From: Barthelona sp. PCE
Taxonomy: Eukaryota > Metamonada: BaSk clade
NCBI GenBank assembly: GCA_040285745.1
Contig: JAUFOR010000008.1
Location: 496,001-560,000 of the forward strand
Length of the DNA stretch: 64,000 bases
Direction: 5' to 3'
Below the pieces are notes generated by a model, which was not told the origin of the DNA, searched no databases, and worked only from the letters and a program-made list of their open reading frames with translations. Position numbers and translations under genes: made by a program. Each line of letters opens with the position of its first letter. The stretch's first letter is position 1. This document shows, one piece after another, positions 36,666 to 46,900 of the stretch.

Positions 36666-37595
36666 TTACCAAACATCATAGGTCGAGAACACAGTCATTT
36701 CACATTGGTCTAAGATATGTGGAATAGAAACAATACGTTCTTCAATGTCATAGTTAGCAAAATTGTTGCTGAAACTGAAGACATTCATCCGTATTTGAAA
36801 ATCATCCATAGCGTCCTCAATAACTGCAAGAACACCACTACATGGTGTTATGAGCCGATATCCTTCATGGATTCTAATATCAGGTACACTGATTGATCGT
36901 ATTTTATCTGAAGCATCAACGAACAATACATCTTGGTTATTTATGAATGCACCAGGCGCAAAGAACATCGGTTTGACATAATTAAACAATGGAACATCGA
37001 AAACAGAAAATATTCCATCACCTTTGTACCTAATAAACATAAACTTCCTGCTCAATTTGACGATAACCTCAGATGGATCATAGGGGTTGGCAATACAAAC
37101 TTTAATGAAGCTTTCACAGTCATGAGAGACTTGTTCAGAAAGAACACCATTGTTGAATTGTAAAAAAAAAATTCTCTTTCTTTCATAGTACCAAATAACC
37201 TCACCAATAAGGTGAAAGCAATGTTTGCTCTGTATTTCTGCAATAATTTTGTCCTTCACAAACAACACAACTTTCCCAAAAGATTTGCGTGGAACAACAA
37301 CGAGTTCATTACTGAATTGAGGAGATTCACACTTACGCTCATCCACGACAGAAGGAAAGTTGGCCACCTCTTTGTTTCCGATATAGGCATGATACATATC
37401 GGAGGATCCCGTTACAACACAAATCTGCCATTGTGAAATATCCAGGTTAAAAAAACTGCTTACGTACATAATTCGGTGGCTTATGAATTCTTTCATCGGA
37501 GACAACAGCGTAAATCGATGGTTATAAACGTCCCATAACAGTCTATTGCTGACAATCTTTGATATATCAATATATGGATCTTGATAGTATATCAT
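36666..37595 (-). CDS. Unknown beta-rich ORF, downstream half of a possibly broken gene
   Basis: 309 aa with strand-like segments (QFSNELVVVPRKSFGKVVLF; RIFFLQFNNGVLSEQV; DVLFVDASDKIRSISVPDI) and no membrane helix or signal. Its ATG overlaps the TGA of the 317-aa ORF (ATGA at 37592-37595), and both have the same composition and AT-rich codon use. Together they would give a protein of about 630 aa, near the size of the 703-aa protein next door, which has a similar style but no clear alignable identity. I favour one gene interrupted by a +1/-1 shift or an unseen intron over two separate genes. Function unknown. Confidence 0.5.
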   Translation of the reverse strand: MIYYQDPYIDISKIVSNRLLWDVYNHRFTLLSPMKEFISHRIMYVSSFFNLDISQWQICVVTGSSDMYHAYIGNKEVANFPSVVDERKCESPQFSNELVVVPRKSFGKVVLFVKDKIIAEIQSKHCFHLIGEVIWYYERKRIFFLQFNNGVLSEQVSHDCESFIKVCIANPYDPSEVIVKLSRKFMFIRYKGDGIFSVFDVPLFNYVKPMFFAPGAFINNQDVLFVDASDKIRSISVPDIRIHEGYRLITPCSGVLAVIEDAMDDFQIRMNVFSFSNNFANYDIEERIVSIPHILDQCEMTVFSTYDVW

Positions 37596-38545
37596 CTTGC
37601 TGCAGCAGCTGTGAACTGCGAATCTCCCAATGTTTCACACTTTATAATCGGGTTAAACTGTGTTGTGCATTCATGTGGATTGTAAACGGTACTATATACA
37701 GTATCTCCAAGCGTAACAAAATCCCATAAAGCACAGCAAACACGGTCCGCGTGAAGCACATCGCCTACAGCGGGGTCCCGTATAACCAATCCCTCATATC
37801 TGATGAAAGCATTCAAGTGAGGCCAAATAATTCTCATGAAATTTTTGATGACATTAGGTAATTCGTAATTTATCGGAACAAGAACAGAATATCCATCAAC
37901 TATCGAGTAATTAAAGTACTCTTCGTTATTTCTATGAAGAAAATGGCAATCGCCTGGAGTGATATCAATTCCATTGTATTTTTTTTTGAAAAGAGGATGT
38001 TGCTCAATTAAAATTGGTTCTTTTTGGCTTGAAAACGAGAGAATGGGACCAATTTCATATGATTTCCGATATAAGTATAAGAAATTATTTTGAAGAAGTA
38101 CACCAACATAATCGTCATACAGTAGCTCCATCTCACACATCTTTTGTGTGCACAAGTCGTGTATAATAAGCATGTTTTCATTAATTTCATTCATCCAAAA
38201 ACAATCATTAAGCAATTTTCCGTCTTTTTTAAGAGATAACTGAGATACATCAAAAAAACCGGTAATAATAAACACAGAGTCATCAAATCTGAGCATTTCT
38301 ATCCTTAATACTTCATCATCTTTGGTTTCACACCTGTAAAATACTAATCCAAATTCCGAAAGACTTAATTGTGATATTGTCGAATCAGGATCTGTTTTCT
38401 CAGCTGCAGGAGGAAAAATGATATTATTTTCTTGCTTGACAACCCCAGTAAAAGTTTCAGAACTAATATTGCTCTGAATAACAATGCTGCATTCGAAAAA
38501 AGTGTAATTAAAATCTTTCCCATGGTTAATGACAGGTCTTGGCAT
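37592..38545 (-). CDS. Unknown beta-rich ORF, upstream half of a possibly broken gene
   Basis: 317 aa beginning MPRPVINHGKDFNY; the 703-aa protein also begins MPR. Strand-rich segments include EFGLVFYRCETKDDEVLRIE and YSIVDGYSVLVPINYEL. It ends in a short alanine run (AAAAR, encoded by gct/gca triplets) immediately before the TGA, a sequence type prone to slippage. The frame of the downstream 309-aa ORF continues at that point. No signal peptide or membrane helix. First ATG at 38545. Function unknown. Confidence 0.5.
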   Translation of the reverse strand: MPRPVINHGKDFNYTFFECSIVIQSNISSETFTGVVKQENNIIFPPAAEKTDPDSTISQLSLSEFGLVFYRCETKDDEVLRIEMLRFDDSVFIITGFFDVSQLSLKKDGKLLNDCFWMNEINENMLIIHDLCTQKMCEMELLYDDYVGVLLQNNFLYLYRKSYEIGPILSFSSQKEPILIEQHPLFKKKYNGIDITPGDCHFLHRNNEEYFNYSIVDGYSVLVPINYELPNVIKNFMRIIWPHLNAFIRYEGLVIRDPAVGDVLHADRVCCALWDFVTLGDTVYSTVYNPHECTTQFNPIIKCETLGDSQFTAAAAR

Positions 38546-38968
38546 AAGATATCACCATTTTTCTCCAGACCAATGAAAGAGGTAAGATATGTCAGTATGT
38601 AAGGTTTTTCTTGCAGTAAAGTGAATCAAACCGGTTCATGAGAGCATATTAGGTACTGTTATTCTGGATCTAAACATGTTATAAACATATTACGTAGGAT
38701 ATGGTACCGGCGGAAAGTTGAAATAGTGTTGCTCTTTTCTTCTAATTTTACCCTTTGATTTTCTGAGATACTTCCATAGTTATACTTCCTCACCAACGTA
38801 AAAACAGCAAATACTGGAGAAGCTCGTGATTCATTTTCAACCCATATCAAAGGTGCATCACTCAAATAACTCGTTCAACCCTTCATTTACGAGATTAAAT
38901 ACACACACACATACACAATTTATATTATTCAAGCTAGACACTTTTTTTTCTAACTAACTACACTTAAG
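38546..38968. other. Divergent intergenic region
   Basis: 423 bp between the unknown ORF pair and the C9orf85-like gene. It holds a short (ac)5 run at 38901-38910, a poly-T run just before the downstream gene, and a 68-codon minus frame (38659-38865) without an ATG start. No RNA gene was seen. Confidence 0.45.
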
Positions 38969-39454
38969 ATGCCTAAAAATAACAGGGGACCACAAGCTTA
39001 CCAAAATACTCGCAAATACAAGCACAACAAGAACTCAAAAAAGACAAAAAAGATTATGGACAGTCCTAACGTAGGTGTATGTCCTCGATGCAGAGATCAA
39101 ATTCAATGGAGAAAGGATTTCCGTAAATATAAGCCACTCACAAGGCCACGAAGATGTGGAGATTGTCGTATTCCAAAGATTCGTTTTGCTTATCACACAA
39201 TTTGTGAAGAATGTGCTACTGAACGTAATGTATGCGCTAAATGTTTAAAATCAGACCCGAATTTGATTCCCTTCCAACAGGAGGAGGAAGAACAGGTTGA
39301 TCTTTCTCATTTACGTGAACGTGAACGCAGAACTGTACTTCGAAAAATGGAGCAGGCGGAACTCGAAGAAGATGAAACTTTTGATGTTGAAGAGATTCTG
39401 GATGAGATGGATGAGAAAATGGCTATTGATGAGGCAAATAGATTTGGTTTTTAA
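38969..39454 (+). CDS. C9orf85-like (DUF2039) zinc-binding protein
   Basis: 161 aa. It follows human C9orf85 block by block: a basic N-terminus with YQNTRKYKHNK, then GVCPRCRDQIQWRKDFRKYK, then KPLTRPRRCGDCRIPKI, and YHTICEECATERNVCAKC. The four CxxC pairs (CPRC, CGDC, CEEC, CAKC) would bind two zinc ions. The tail is acidic and helical, as in homologues. The family is conserved in most eukaryotes but its biochemical role is not established; the basic head and zinc ribbons suggest RNA or ribosome association, which is inference. ATG 38969 gives the canonical start. The stop is 38 bp from the stop of the convergent gene. Confidence 0.9.
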   Translation: MPKNNRGPQAYQNTRKYKHNKNSKKTKKIMDSPNVGVCPRCRDQIQWRKDFRKYKPLTRPRRCGDCRIPKIRFAYHTICEECATERNVCAKCLKSDPNLIPFQQEEEEQVDLSHLRERERRTVLRKMEQAELEEDETFDVEEILDEMDEKMAIDEANRFGF

Positions 39455-39492
39455 TATAATAAAAATAATGATAAAAAAAATCTAATAATTTT

Positions 39493-40485
39493 TTACAAGT
39501 GGAGCACAGGTGCTTGTTGGTTGTTCAACTGCTCACTTAGGAATGTAACGAAGTCAGAATGAAACTTTAATATGTATGTGTCTTCCTCAGTGATGCAGAG
39601 GAGTTTCTTGTTCGGTATCCATCTTATGTGACCGTTTTTAACCGAAAACGGGAGACTGAACACACCCAACAGCTCGAACGAGCCCAACAGCCACAATTTT
39701 AAAACATCGTCTGATAGCTCAACGTAAAACCGGTCCAAGATGGTTACACCACTGAGATGTGGTTTCGGTAGCATTGTTATGCGGGATTCAACCCTGGATC
39801 CGCCAACAGAGACTGAGTAACCGCGCTGCTCAGCAGTTTTTAAAAGTACAGTACTGTTATGCGCAAAAATTTGTATTGGAAATTGGGCAAAGGGGAGTTG
39901 TTTCCAGCCCCCAGACCTTGTGTTGATCAGGAAACCAGAGGATTCTGCATCCTCGTACCATATAAAATACGTTGATGTGAGGCTATCAATTACTCGTACA
40001 GTAGCACCGTGCAAAATAGGTAACGGCTCCATTTCTTCGCACACAAACTCTGTTAACTCGAACATATATTCTCGCACTGCGTTGTCCTCAAATACAAGGA
40101 TTAGGGAGTCGCGGGCGAGCCCGACTGATTTGGGAATTGTTTCAGTGCTGAATTTAGGACCCGTAACAACACGATATACTGGTGATAGCTCAATGATGAA
40201 GCAGAAAAACTCAGTGGTCGCGGGTTTGAAGGTGAATAGCATCTTTCTGGCAGCGGAAATCGTAGACATTCTTGTTTCCCAACCGAATTGATATAGACCA
40301 GCGAATGGGCGATCTTCCAGAATCTTCTTATGTGCAGAGACTCCAACACCGGCCGCGTGCGGCATCATTTGTGGTTGTTGCATGACAGGACGTTGTGTAC
40401 GAAATTGGCCCGTTGCTTGAGCGATAATGGAAGGTAGCTCATTGCCAACGCTGACTGGTGGGTAGTTATTGTTCGGGAAGTTCAT
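39493..40485 (-). CDS. Unknown propeller-like protein
   Basis: 330 aa from ATG 40485 (the frame runs further upstream into the Arp5 leader without a better start). A Pro/Gln-rich disordered N-terminus of about 50 residues (with RPVMQQPQMMP) is followed by beta-rich sequence with blade-like repeats (SLILVFEDNAVREYMFEL; STVLLKTAEQRGYSVSVGG; RFYVELSDDVLKLWLLGSF; KLLCITEEDTYILKF). No WD dipeptides, signal peptide or membrane helix. A seven-bladed propeller half or a coatomer-like beta domain is possible, but I cannot name it. It is divergent from Arp5, 78 bp between starts. Confidence 0.65.
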   Translation of the reverse strand: MNFPNNNYPPVSVGNELPSIIAQATGQFRTQRPVMQQPQMMPHAAGVGVSAHKKILEDRPFAGLYQFGWETRMSTISAARKMLFTFKPATTEFFCFIIELSPVYRVVTGPKFSTETIPKSVGLARDSLILVFEDNAVREYMFELTEFVCEEMEPLPILHGATVRVIDSLTSTYFIWYEDAESSGFLINTRSGGWKQLPFAQFPIQIFAHNSTVLLKTAEQRGYSVSVGGSRVESRITMLPKPHLSGVTILDRFYVELSDDVLKLWLLGSFELLGVFSLPFSVKNGHIRWIPNKKLLCITEEDTYILKFHSDFVTFLSEQLNNQQAPVLHL

Positions 40486-40563
40486 GAATTGAATCAAAAC
40501 ATTGTGGAATTGGTGAAAATATGTATAACAGGATGGAATTTGATTTTCTTCCCTTATGCACAC
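40486..40563. promoter_or_regulatory. Shared divergent promoter, 78 bp
   Basis: Interval between the start codons of the propeller-like gene and the Arp5 gene. If longer non-ATG starts were used the two coding regions would overlap, so the internal ATGs are preferred. No consensus element recognised. Confidence 0.35.
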
Positions 40564-42234
40564 ATGGAAAGGCCATTGATTATTGACAATGGTGGGCATA
40601 CTTATCGATTTGGATTTGCAGGCGAAGAGAAGCCTCTTTTCTCCTTTCAAAACATCACCTCAAGATACAGCAACAGAGTGACAAATGAAATATCACAGAT
40701 CTACGGTGTAGACACCCAGTTTACAGATATTTATAAGAGCAAATATCAAACACCGTTCGATAACGGTTTGCTCACAAATTTCAATGCATTTGAACGTATT
40801 CTTGATTATTCCTTCCTTCAACTGGGTACAGAAAGCATCGAGTCTCCGGTTATTATCTCTGAATCATTATTAAACCCTAACGATATAAGAATGCAAATGT
40901 TGGGTGTGCTTTTTGAGTGCTATGAGGTCCCTAAAGTAGCTCTTGGCGTCGATTGTCTGTTCTCTCATGCCTTTAATTCATACTTGGATCTCAGCAAACC
41001 ATTTAATGATGTGAAACAGGTTGCCAAGGATAGAGAGTTGATCATCTCAATTGGTGATTCTTTCACGCATTTCGTGCCGTATACAGCTGAAAAGGGATAT
41101 ATAATGGAGGATTCTACACGCTTGAACGTCGGTGGAGCTCATATCATGGAATATTTTATGAAATCATTAAGTTTGCATTACCCTCATGTGAAAGGTTATG
41201 ATCGTTTCACAAAGACGTATTTGGAGCCATTGAAGCACAAATTCTGCCACGTTGCGCTGGACTTTGACAAAGAAATGGCTAAGTGGAGCAGTTTAAAGTA
41301 CAGAATGTCCAATACTAAACATGTAATTTTTAAAATGATTAAGGATGAGTACAGAGAAAGACGTATTCCATTTGCAACGGGCGGGGAGCCAGCGTTCAAG
41401 GCCCAGGCAGTGGAAGCGGATCAGGTGGATCATTATCGAGACCTATATTCGCGTCGTTCAGAATTGGTTAAGGAGATCGAGACAATTAAGGGCAACATTG
41501 GGATGAGTAACAAGTCGTCTCGCCTTCGCACTGCTATATTTGCAGAGCACGAGGCCAAAACAGAGCAGGATGAATACGGAAATGAAGAGGGTGATTGGGA
41601 TGTCTACTTCCAGATGAACAAGCACTATCAACACGAGGAGCTAACCGCTCTTCGTGAGGACCTGGATGAAGTTGAGGAGGAGCTGCAGAAGGATCCGAAC
41701 TATGTGGCGCTTGAAAGAGCAAAGTTGAAATGCATCGACGTGCTGCCTGCAACAGAGGTTGATGGAAGTGGTTGGGGCTTTGAAAATGACAGAACTCTCG
41801 TTTCCTTAGAGTTTGTACCGTATGAAGAGGCTATGCACGTGAGCACAGAAGCATTCCTTGCATGTGAAGTGCTCTTTAAACCTTCTATGATTGGGAAATC
41901 AAAAATGGGTGTTGGTGAGGTGCTGCAGTCTTATCAGTTGAACGGATTCTCAATCAATGACGTGTTCATGTGTGGCGGCGTGTGCAAGATGAACGGAATT
42001 AATGAGCGCATTAACAGTGAGATTGTTCGTAATCTTCCGGTTGGGACGGATGTCAACATGAGGTGTGCAGATGACGTTGTACTTGATTCATGGCGGGGAA
42101 TGTCACAGTTTGGCCTGGATCTGATGGCCGACCCAAACTCCAGTTACTACTTCACGCGAGAGGAGTACGAAGAGTGCGGTATGGATAATCTGCTGTACCA
42201 CTCACATCATTTTGGCTGGCTAAATGAAATATGA
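40564..42234 (+). CDS. ACTR5: Arp5-like actin-related protein (INO80 complex)
   Basis: 556 aa. The actin-fold start ERPLIIDNGGHTYRFGFAGEEKP (read from residue 2) has the phosphate-1 loop DNGG. The C-terminal half has CGGVCKMNGINERINSE (actin subdomain-3 glycine block) and WRGMSQFGLDLM followed by YYFTREEYEECG, matching the Arp5 ending in which W(K/R)G and (S/T)R(K/E)EYEE are conserved. Between about residues 270 and 400 there is a long charged helical insertion (RRSELVKEIETIKG; ALREDLDEVEEELQKD), a hallmark of Arp5. In other organisms Arp5 with Ies6 couples INO80 ATPase activity to nucleosome sliding. Start ATG 40564 chosen to match the actin fold. The stop lies 3 bp from the Sas10 stop. Confidence 0.8.
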   Translation: MERPLIIDNGGHTYRFGFAGEEKPLFSFQNITSRYSNRVTNEISQIYGVDTQFTDIYKSKYQTPFDNGLLTNFNAFERILDYSFLQLGTESIESPVIISESLLNPNDIRMQMLGVLFECYEVPKVALGVDCLFSHAFNSYLDLSKPFNDVKQVAKDRELIISIGDSFTHFVPYTAEKGYIMEDSTRLNVGGAHIMEYFMKSLSLHYPHVKGYDRFTKTYLEPLKHKFCHVALDFDKEMAKWSSLKYRMSNTKHVIFKMIKDEYRERRIPFATGGEPAFKAQAVEADQVDHYRDLYSRRSELVKEIETIKGNIGMSNKSSRLRTAIFAEHEAKTEQDEYGNEEGDWDVYFQMNKHYQHEELTALREDLDEVEEELQKDPNYVALERAKLKCIDVLPATEVDGSGWGFENDRTLVSLEFVPYEEAMHVSTEAFLACEVLFKPSMIGKSKMGVGEVLQSYQLNGFSINDVFMCGGVCKMNGINERINSEIVRNLPVGTDVNMRCADDVVLDSWRGMSQFGLDLMADPNSSYYFTREEYEECGMDNLLYHSHHFGWLNEI

Positions 42235-42237
42235 TGT

Positions 42238-43728
42238 TTATTTTCTTGCCTTTCTAGCACGTACAAGATCACGAGCAATATAGACTTCTCCTTTCTTCTT
42301 ATCATCTTCAGTTTTGTCTGAACGGTGAATACCACGGAGTTTTTTCAGTGCACGGTTATACTTATTCCTCATGCGCATGCGGGGGTTAGAATCCTCACGC
42401 TTACGATATCTGTGTAAACCTCTGTTCTTCTCAACTTCACGATTAATTCTTCTCTTGCCGCTTTCGCTAAGTTCCTCCAATTTATCACCTTCCTCAGGGA
42501 TCATGTACTGCTCCTTGCGCTCCTGCTTTTCAATAGTCTTTTGGTTCTTAACAGCGTTATAGAAGTCATCGTCGAAGTCATCATCTGACAAATCTTCAAC
42601 AACAGCCTCTTGCACAGGCTCTACGGGCATCTGTTGCATCTGCGGCTGTGTGGCGCTGTGCGTTCTGTATGGTAAGTCTTCCTCACCACCAATAGCCTGC
42701 TTCTTTTGCTCAACCATTTCATTAAACAAGGATCCCAGCTCCTGCGCCTTTGAGGATGTACGCTTGAGCACGTTGACAGCGCTGACAATGTCCGAGAAAT
42801 CCTCATGGACCTCAATATCGTCCATGTTCTCGACACGCGCCAGATCACGCCTTCTTTGCTTATCTTTCTTTGTTTCGTGCATTACACCCGACTCAGCAAC
42901 CATACGCTCCTGTTCCAGTAGATGTTCGCGGCCCTCGGTCGTTCCGTTCTCATCGATTTCGGTTGGAACGCCAACCAGATCCGACTGCAGTTGTCTGAGG
43001 ATCTTACTTTTCTGAAGTGTGCGCTGTGCCTTACGGATTTCGTATGCCTGGCGCTTCTGCTCACGCTCCTCCTCGCGGTACTCCTGGTGTGCCTGGTTTT
43101 CAAGGAGGGGGTCGACAACGAGTTCATCAAGAACACGTTTGTTTTCATCACCCTCAATTTCGATCTCAGAATCTTCCTCTTCCTCATCAACCTTAATATG
43201 CTCACGGATACCCTTGTAAATACTGCGGTCTAGACCTTCCATACGTGTGATTAAAACACGTAAATCGGTGAGGTGTTTAACAACTGGGTGTTGACCCACC
43301 TTCTTACCTTTTAAGAGAAGAATTGCGAGCATTTGGAGGTTTGCAATGTAATTGGACAGCAATGTAACCTTCATTTTGAGATATTGGTGCTGTTTTTCAT
43401 CCTGTTCCAGATCAATTTCTTTCAGAATTGCCTTCATCTCACGTGCCTTTTCGTTATAATCAAGGAGCACGTTGTTGAGATCGTCAGACTTGACAGAAAT
43501 CTCCTGCATGCGTTCTTCTAAAGATTGTTCTGTTTTCTGCTCTTTGACCGGCTCAGTGATTATTGAGTCGTCCTCCAAGAAGTCTTTTTCATCTAAGGCC
43601 TCCATTTCCTTCTCTTGGAGCTCTTTGGCTTCTTCAAGTTCAAGAAGAATAATTTCTTCATCGTTATCCATTTCCACGGTCTCATCACCACCGTGAAAGT
43701 CGTTATTGCTGAATTCCAGTCTTGACAT
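42238..43728 (-). CDS. UTP3: Sas10/Utp3, SSU processome protein
   Basis: 496 aa from ATG 43728 (start MSRLEFSNNDF). An acidic N-terminus precedes the Sas10/Utp3/C1D domain at about residues 95-185 (KMKVTLLSNYIANLQMLAIL, then GQHPVVKHLTDLRVLITRME), the helical bundle shared with C1D, Lcp5 and Mpp10-binding proteins. The C-terminal Sas10 signature is clear: SGKRRINREVEKNRGLHRYR followed by NPRMRMRNKYNRALKKLRG and a basic end. Utp3 joins the U3 snoRNP-containing small-subunit processome in the nucleolus and helps early cleavage of pre-18S rRNA. The frame continues to 43815, but without an ATG-supported conserved start. Confidence 0.88.
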   Translation of the reverse strand: MSRLEFSNNDFHGGDETVEMDNDEEIILLELEEAKELQEKEMEALDEKDFLEDDSIITEPVKEQKTEQSLEERMQEISVKSDDLNNVLLDYNEKAREMKAILKEIDLEQDEKQHQYLKMKVTLLSNYIANLQMLAILLLKGKKVGQHPVVKHLTDLRVLITRMEGLDRSIYKGIREHIKVDEEEEDSEIEIEGDENKRVLDELVVDPLLENQAHQEYREEEREQKRQAYEIRKAQRTLQKSKILRQLQSDLVGVPTEIDENGTTEGREHLLEQERMVAESGVMHETKKDKQRRRDLARVENMDDIEVHEDFSDIVSAVNVLKRTSSKAQELGSLFNEMVEQKKQAIGGEEDLPYRTHSATQPQMQQMPVEPVQEAVVEDLSDDDFDDDFYNAVKNQKTIEKQERKEQYMIPEEGDKLEELSESGKRRINREVEKNRGLHRYRKREDSNPRMRMRNKYNRALKKLRGIHRSDKTEDDKKKGEVYIARDLVRARKARK

Positions 43729-43902
43729 GTGCTTATTTCGACTGAACAAAGTGAAAGGGAAATAAAAACTGAAAATGCATGTTTCATGTAGCTGAGTCGT
43801 TTTCCAACCAACCACACTCTGATTCTGCTATTTGCTCCCACAAAAAGCACTGTAAACATAAAGTTTGTGGATTTATTAAATGATAAATTTGGTGATAGTA
43901 CC

Positions 43903-46900
43903 TTACTTCATTGCGTTTAGATCGCTCAGAGTATCGTTCGGCTTGAACGGAGACGACTTGGAAGACGTCCTCGAACGGGCCATAGGCGACATAGCCATCG
44001 ACATTCTGCGTTTTTGTGAAGAAAGTTCAATTTCCTTCCTTGAAGCAGCAGAGAAAGCGGCAAGTTTGGCGGCAAGAATACGAGCAGCCTTCTCTTCTTC
44101 AGGGATATTTGCCAGTTCGGCACCAACCACCCTTTCAATGTTTGAAATCATGGTTTTACCTTGTGACTGGTCATCATGGTTGTGTACATGTCTGTAAAGC
44201 TCCTTGATGGAGTTACTTAGTTGTGACTTATCGTCTTGGATAGAAGACAGTTCAATTTCAGTGTTCTTGAGCTCAAGAGCGATACGATCGTTTGAGATTA
44301 CGTCATCACCCAACATTTCAGAGAAAGCATCGAGCTCACGGCTTAGTACGTCAAGCTCATTAAGCTCCGTCTCAATATCGGTTGGTGCCACAGTTTCTTC
44401 CTCCTTTTCAGTATTATCCTTCTCATCATCTTCATCGTCGAATACATTGAGTCCCATGACATCAGTTTGCACCTTTGTGATGGTGTGATGATACTCAGGG
44501 TGAAGATCGCTGCCTCCGTCTGCTCCAAGAATGAAGTGAGTGAGAGCACGGCATACAACAGCAGCAGCCTGGCCAGGTTCAGCAAGCCTGATGCGGCGAA
44601 TGTATATGTTACTGTTGCGCTCGGGATCGCAGTGATATGAGCGGCCATAACTATTACGGCCGAATTCATGTGACGGGAGACTAGACGCCACCACAAGAGT
44701 GGGACGCTTGGAAACGTTGTTCTTTGCACAAATTACATCGACCAAGTTTTCAACGAAATCATATACCTTCTTTTCGGAAGGTGGCAGATCTTCGGTGTCG
44801 ATTGTGGAGAGCATGCCCTCAAGACGTAATTTCTGCTCAACAAGGTCAATATAGACGTCGCTGAGTTGAGACGAAGATACGGGACGTTGGCGAACACCAC
44901 CATCGAGTTTTGACTCGATTTGGGTGAGGCGTTCCATTAGTGTGGTAACGAATGCGGGGTCAATGTTCGCTGTAGGCTGACCACTGGGAACAACAGGAGC
45001 GGGGGCGGCTTCAACGGTTTGTTCAACCTCCTTCTGCTCCTCTTGCTTCTGCTTGGCCATCTCTGCAGTCTTCTTACGAAGTTCCACGAGTTCCTTCTTA
45101 CGGGTTTCCTCGCGATGGGAAGCAACAGCAGTATGAACCTTGTTCTGTAACTCCACCTTCTTCTGCTGCATTTCTGCGCGGCGACTGGCGTTCTCGATAG
45201 CAAGCTTCTCGTTAAGTGCACGGCGACGTTTGGCACGCACCTTCTCCTTACGATCGTTGAGAAGGCGACGCATTTCAGTAAGCTGCTTTTGTCTTTCAAT
45301 GGCTTGACGCTCAGCAAGGCGAGACATATTGTCCTCATGCTCCTTGATCATTGCGTTCTGATCCTCATCACTGAGGCCGGACGCTGCGAGGTTTTTAATG
45401 AAGGTCTGACGCTTCTTCTTCTGTTCCTCCTTCTGATTAGTTTGGAGGCGATCGAGAGCGCGCTTGATATTCTCTTCATCCTTCTGAGCTTTGAGTTGAA
45501 GTTCCTGCTCGAGAGCCTTGAGCTCCTCCTCGTACTTCTTGGATGCAACCTCACGTTGCTGCTTCTGTTCTTCTTCGAGCTGGCGCAGCGCCTTGGACTT
45601 CTCAGATTCAAGATCTTCGATGTACTTGCGATGTTCAGCAGCGATCTCGGATTCCTTAACCTTGAGAAGCTTGACAGAAGGAACATATGACTCACATACG
45701 TCTTGAATTTGACGGTAACATTTGCGCTTGAAGTTCTCCTTCTCCTGCGAATGTTTCACAGCCAGAGATTCGAGTGCCTGCTTCTGAACAGTTTCGCGCT
45801 CCTTCTGCAACTCGTCTTCTAACTTCTTGAGCTCCTCGTCGAGTGCTTGAGCATACTTCTGCTGCAGATTAGCAGCCTCTTCGACAGAGATCTCCTTCTT
45901 TGCCAGTCTATTGATAACGTCGCGGGAACGTTCAGCGCTCTGTGTAAAGAGATCTGATCGAGCCTTGTGGAACTTAGAATCAACGCTGTTGACGCTGTCG
46001 GCGAGGGTGTCAACCTTCTCGTGCATGTGGCGCATGGACATGAGGTATGCCTCCTTTGCGTGCTGCTCAGACAGAATTTCCTCGATCTTGTTCTGCATCT
46101 GCTCCACAGGGAGACCGTCGATGCCCTTTTCGATGAGGTTCTTGAGCTGCGCCTCACTGAATTCAACCTGTGTCTTCTTCTTCATGGACTCGGCCTCCTC
46201 CTTCGCCTTTGCGATTTCAGCTTGCTTTGCGCGTTCTTGCGCAATGATACGTTGTTTTCTACGGGCTTCCGCAGCCTTACGCATCATGGAACGCTGCTTA
46301 TCGCGCTCGTTGTCGAGGATTGAACTCAGCTGACTGCGGTTGTTCTCAAATTCTTGCAACATTTGCAATTTCTCAGCTTCTGACATGTTCTCGACCTGAG
46401 CTAATTTCATGCGCTCCTCCTCAAGCTGGTCCTTGAGTTCCTTGTCGAGTTTCTCGAGTTGTTGTTCAGTCTCAATCATCTCTTCCTGTTCCTCAATGTC
46501 CAGTTGCTGGTTAATATCATCAAGTTTGTTTTCGTTTTCGATCTTGACCTTAACGAGCTCTTCGTTCACCTTCATGGCTGTCTCGGCTGCTTCACGAAGC
46601 TTATTGACATCATCATTGGTGACAGTTTCACAGTGGTTTGCTACTTCAACAAGTTGATTCTCTTGTTGCTTCAAGAGATCACTGCGCTCCTTCTCCTGCT
46701 CCTCAAGCAGCTTCTGCTGGCGTTCGCGACGACGGCGGGCGGCTTCCTGACGTGCCTTCTTTAACTGAGAAAGGCGGTTGGTCTCAACCTGCATGTGAAG
46801 GTTGTTGAGCTTCTCGTCGAACTCGTTCATGATCTCCTCCTTGTCCTGCGCTGTGATGGCCTGTTCTAAGGCAGACCTACGCTGGTCAATAAGTGACTGT

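Noticed and set aside
38659-38865. 68-codon minus-strand frame
   Set aside because: It has no ATG start (begins with TTG) and no recognisable motif; possibly a relic, but not supportable as a gene.
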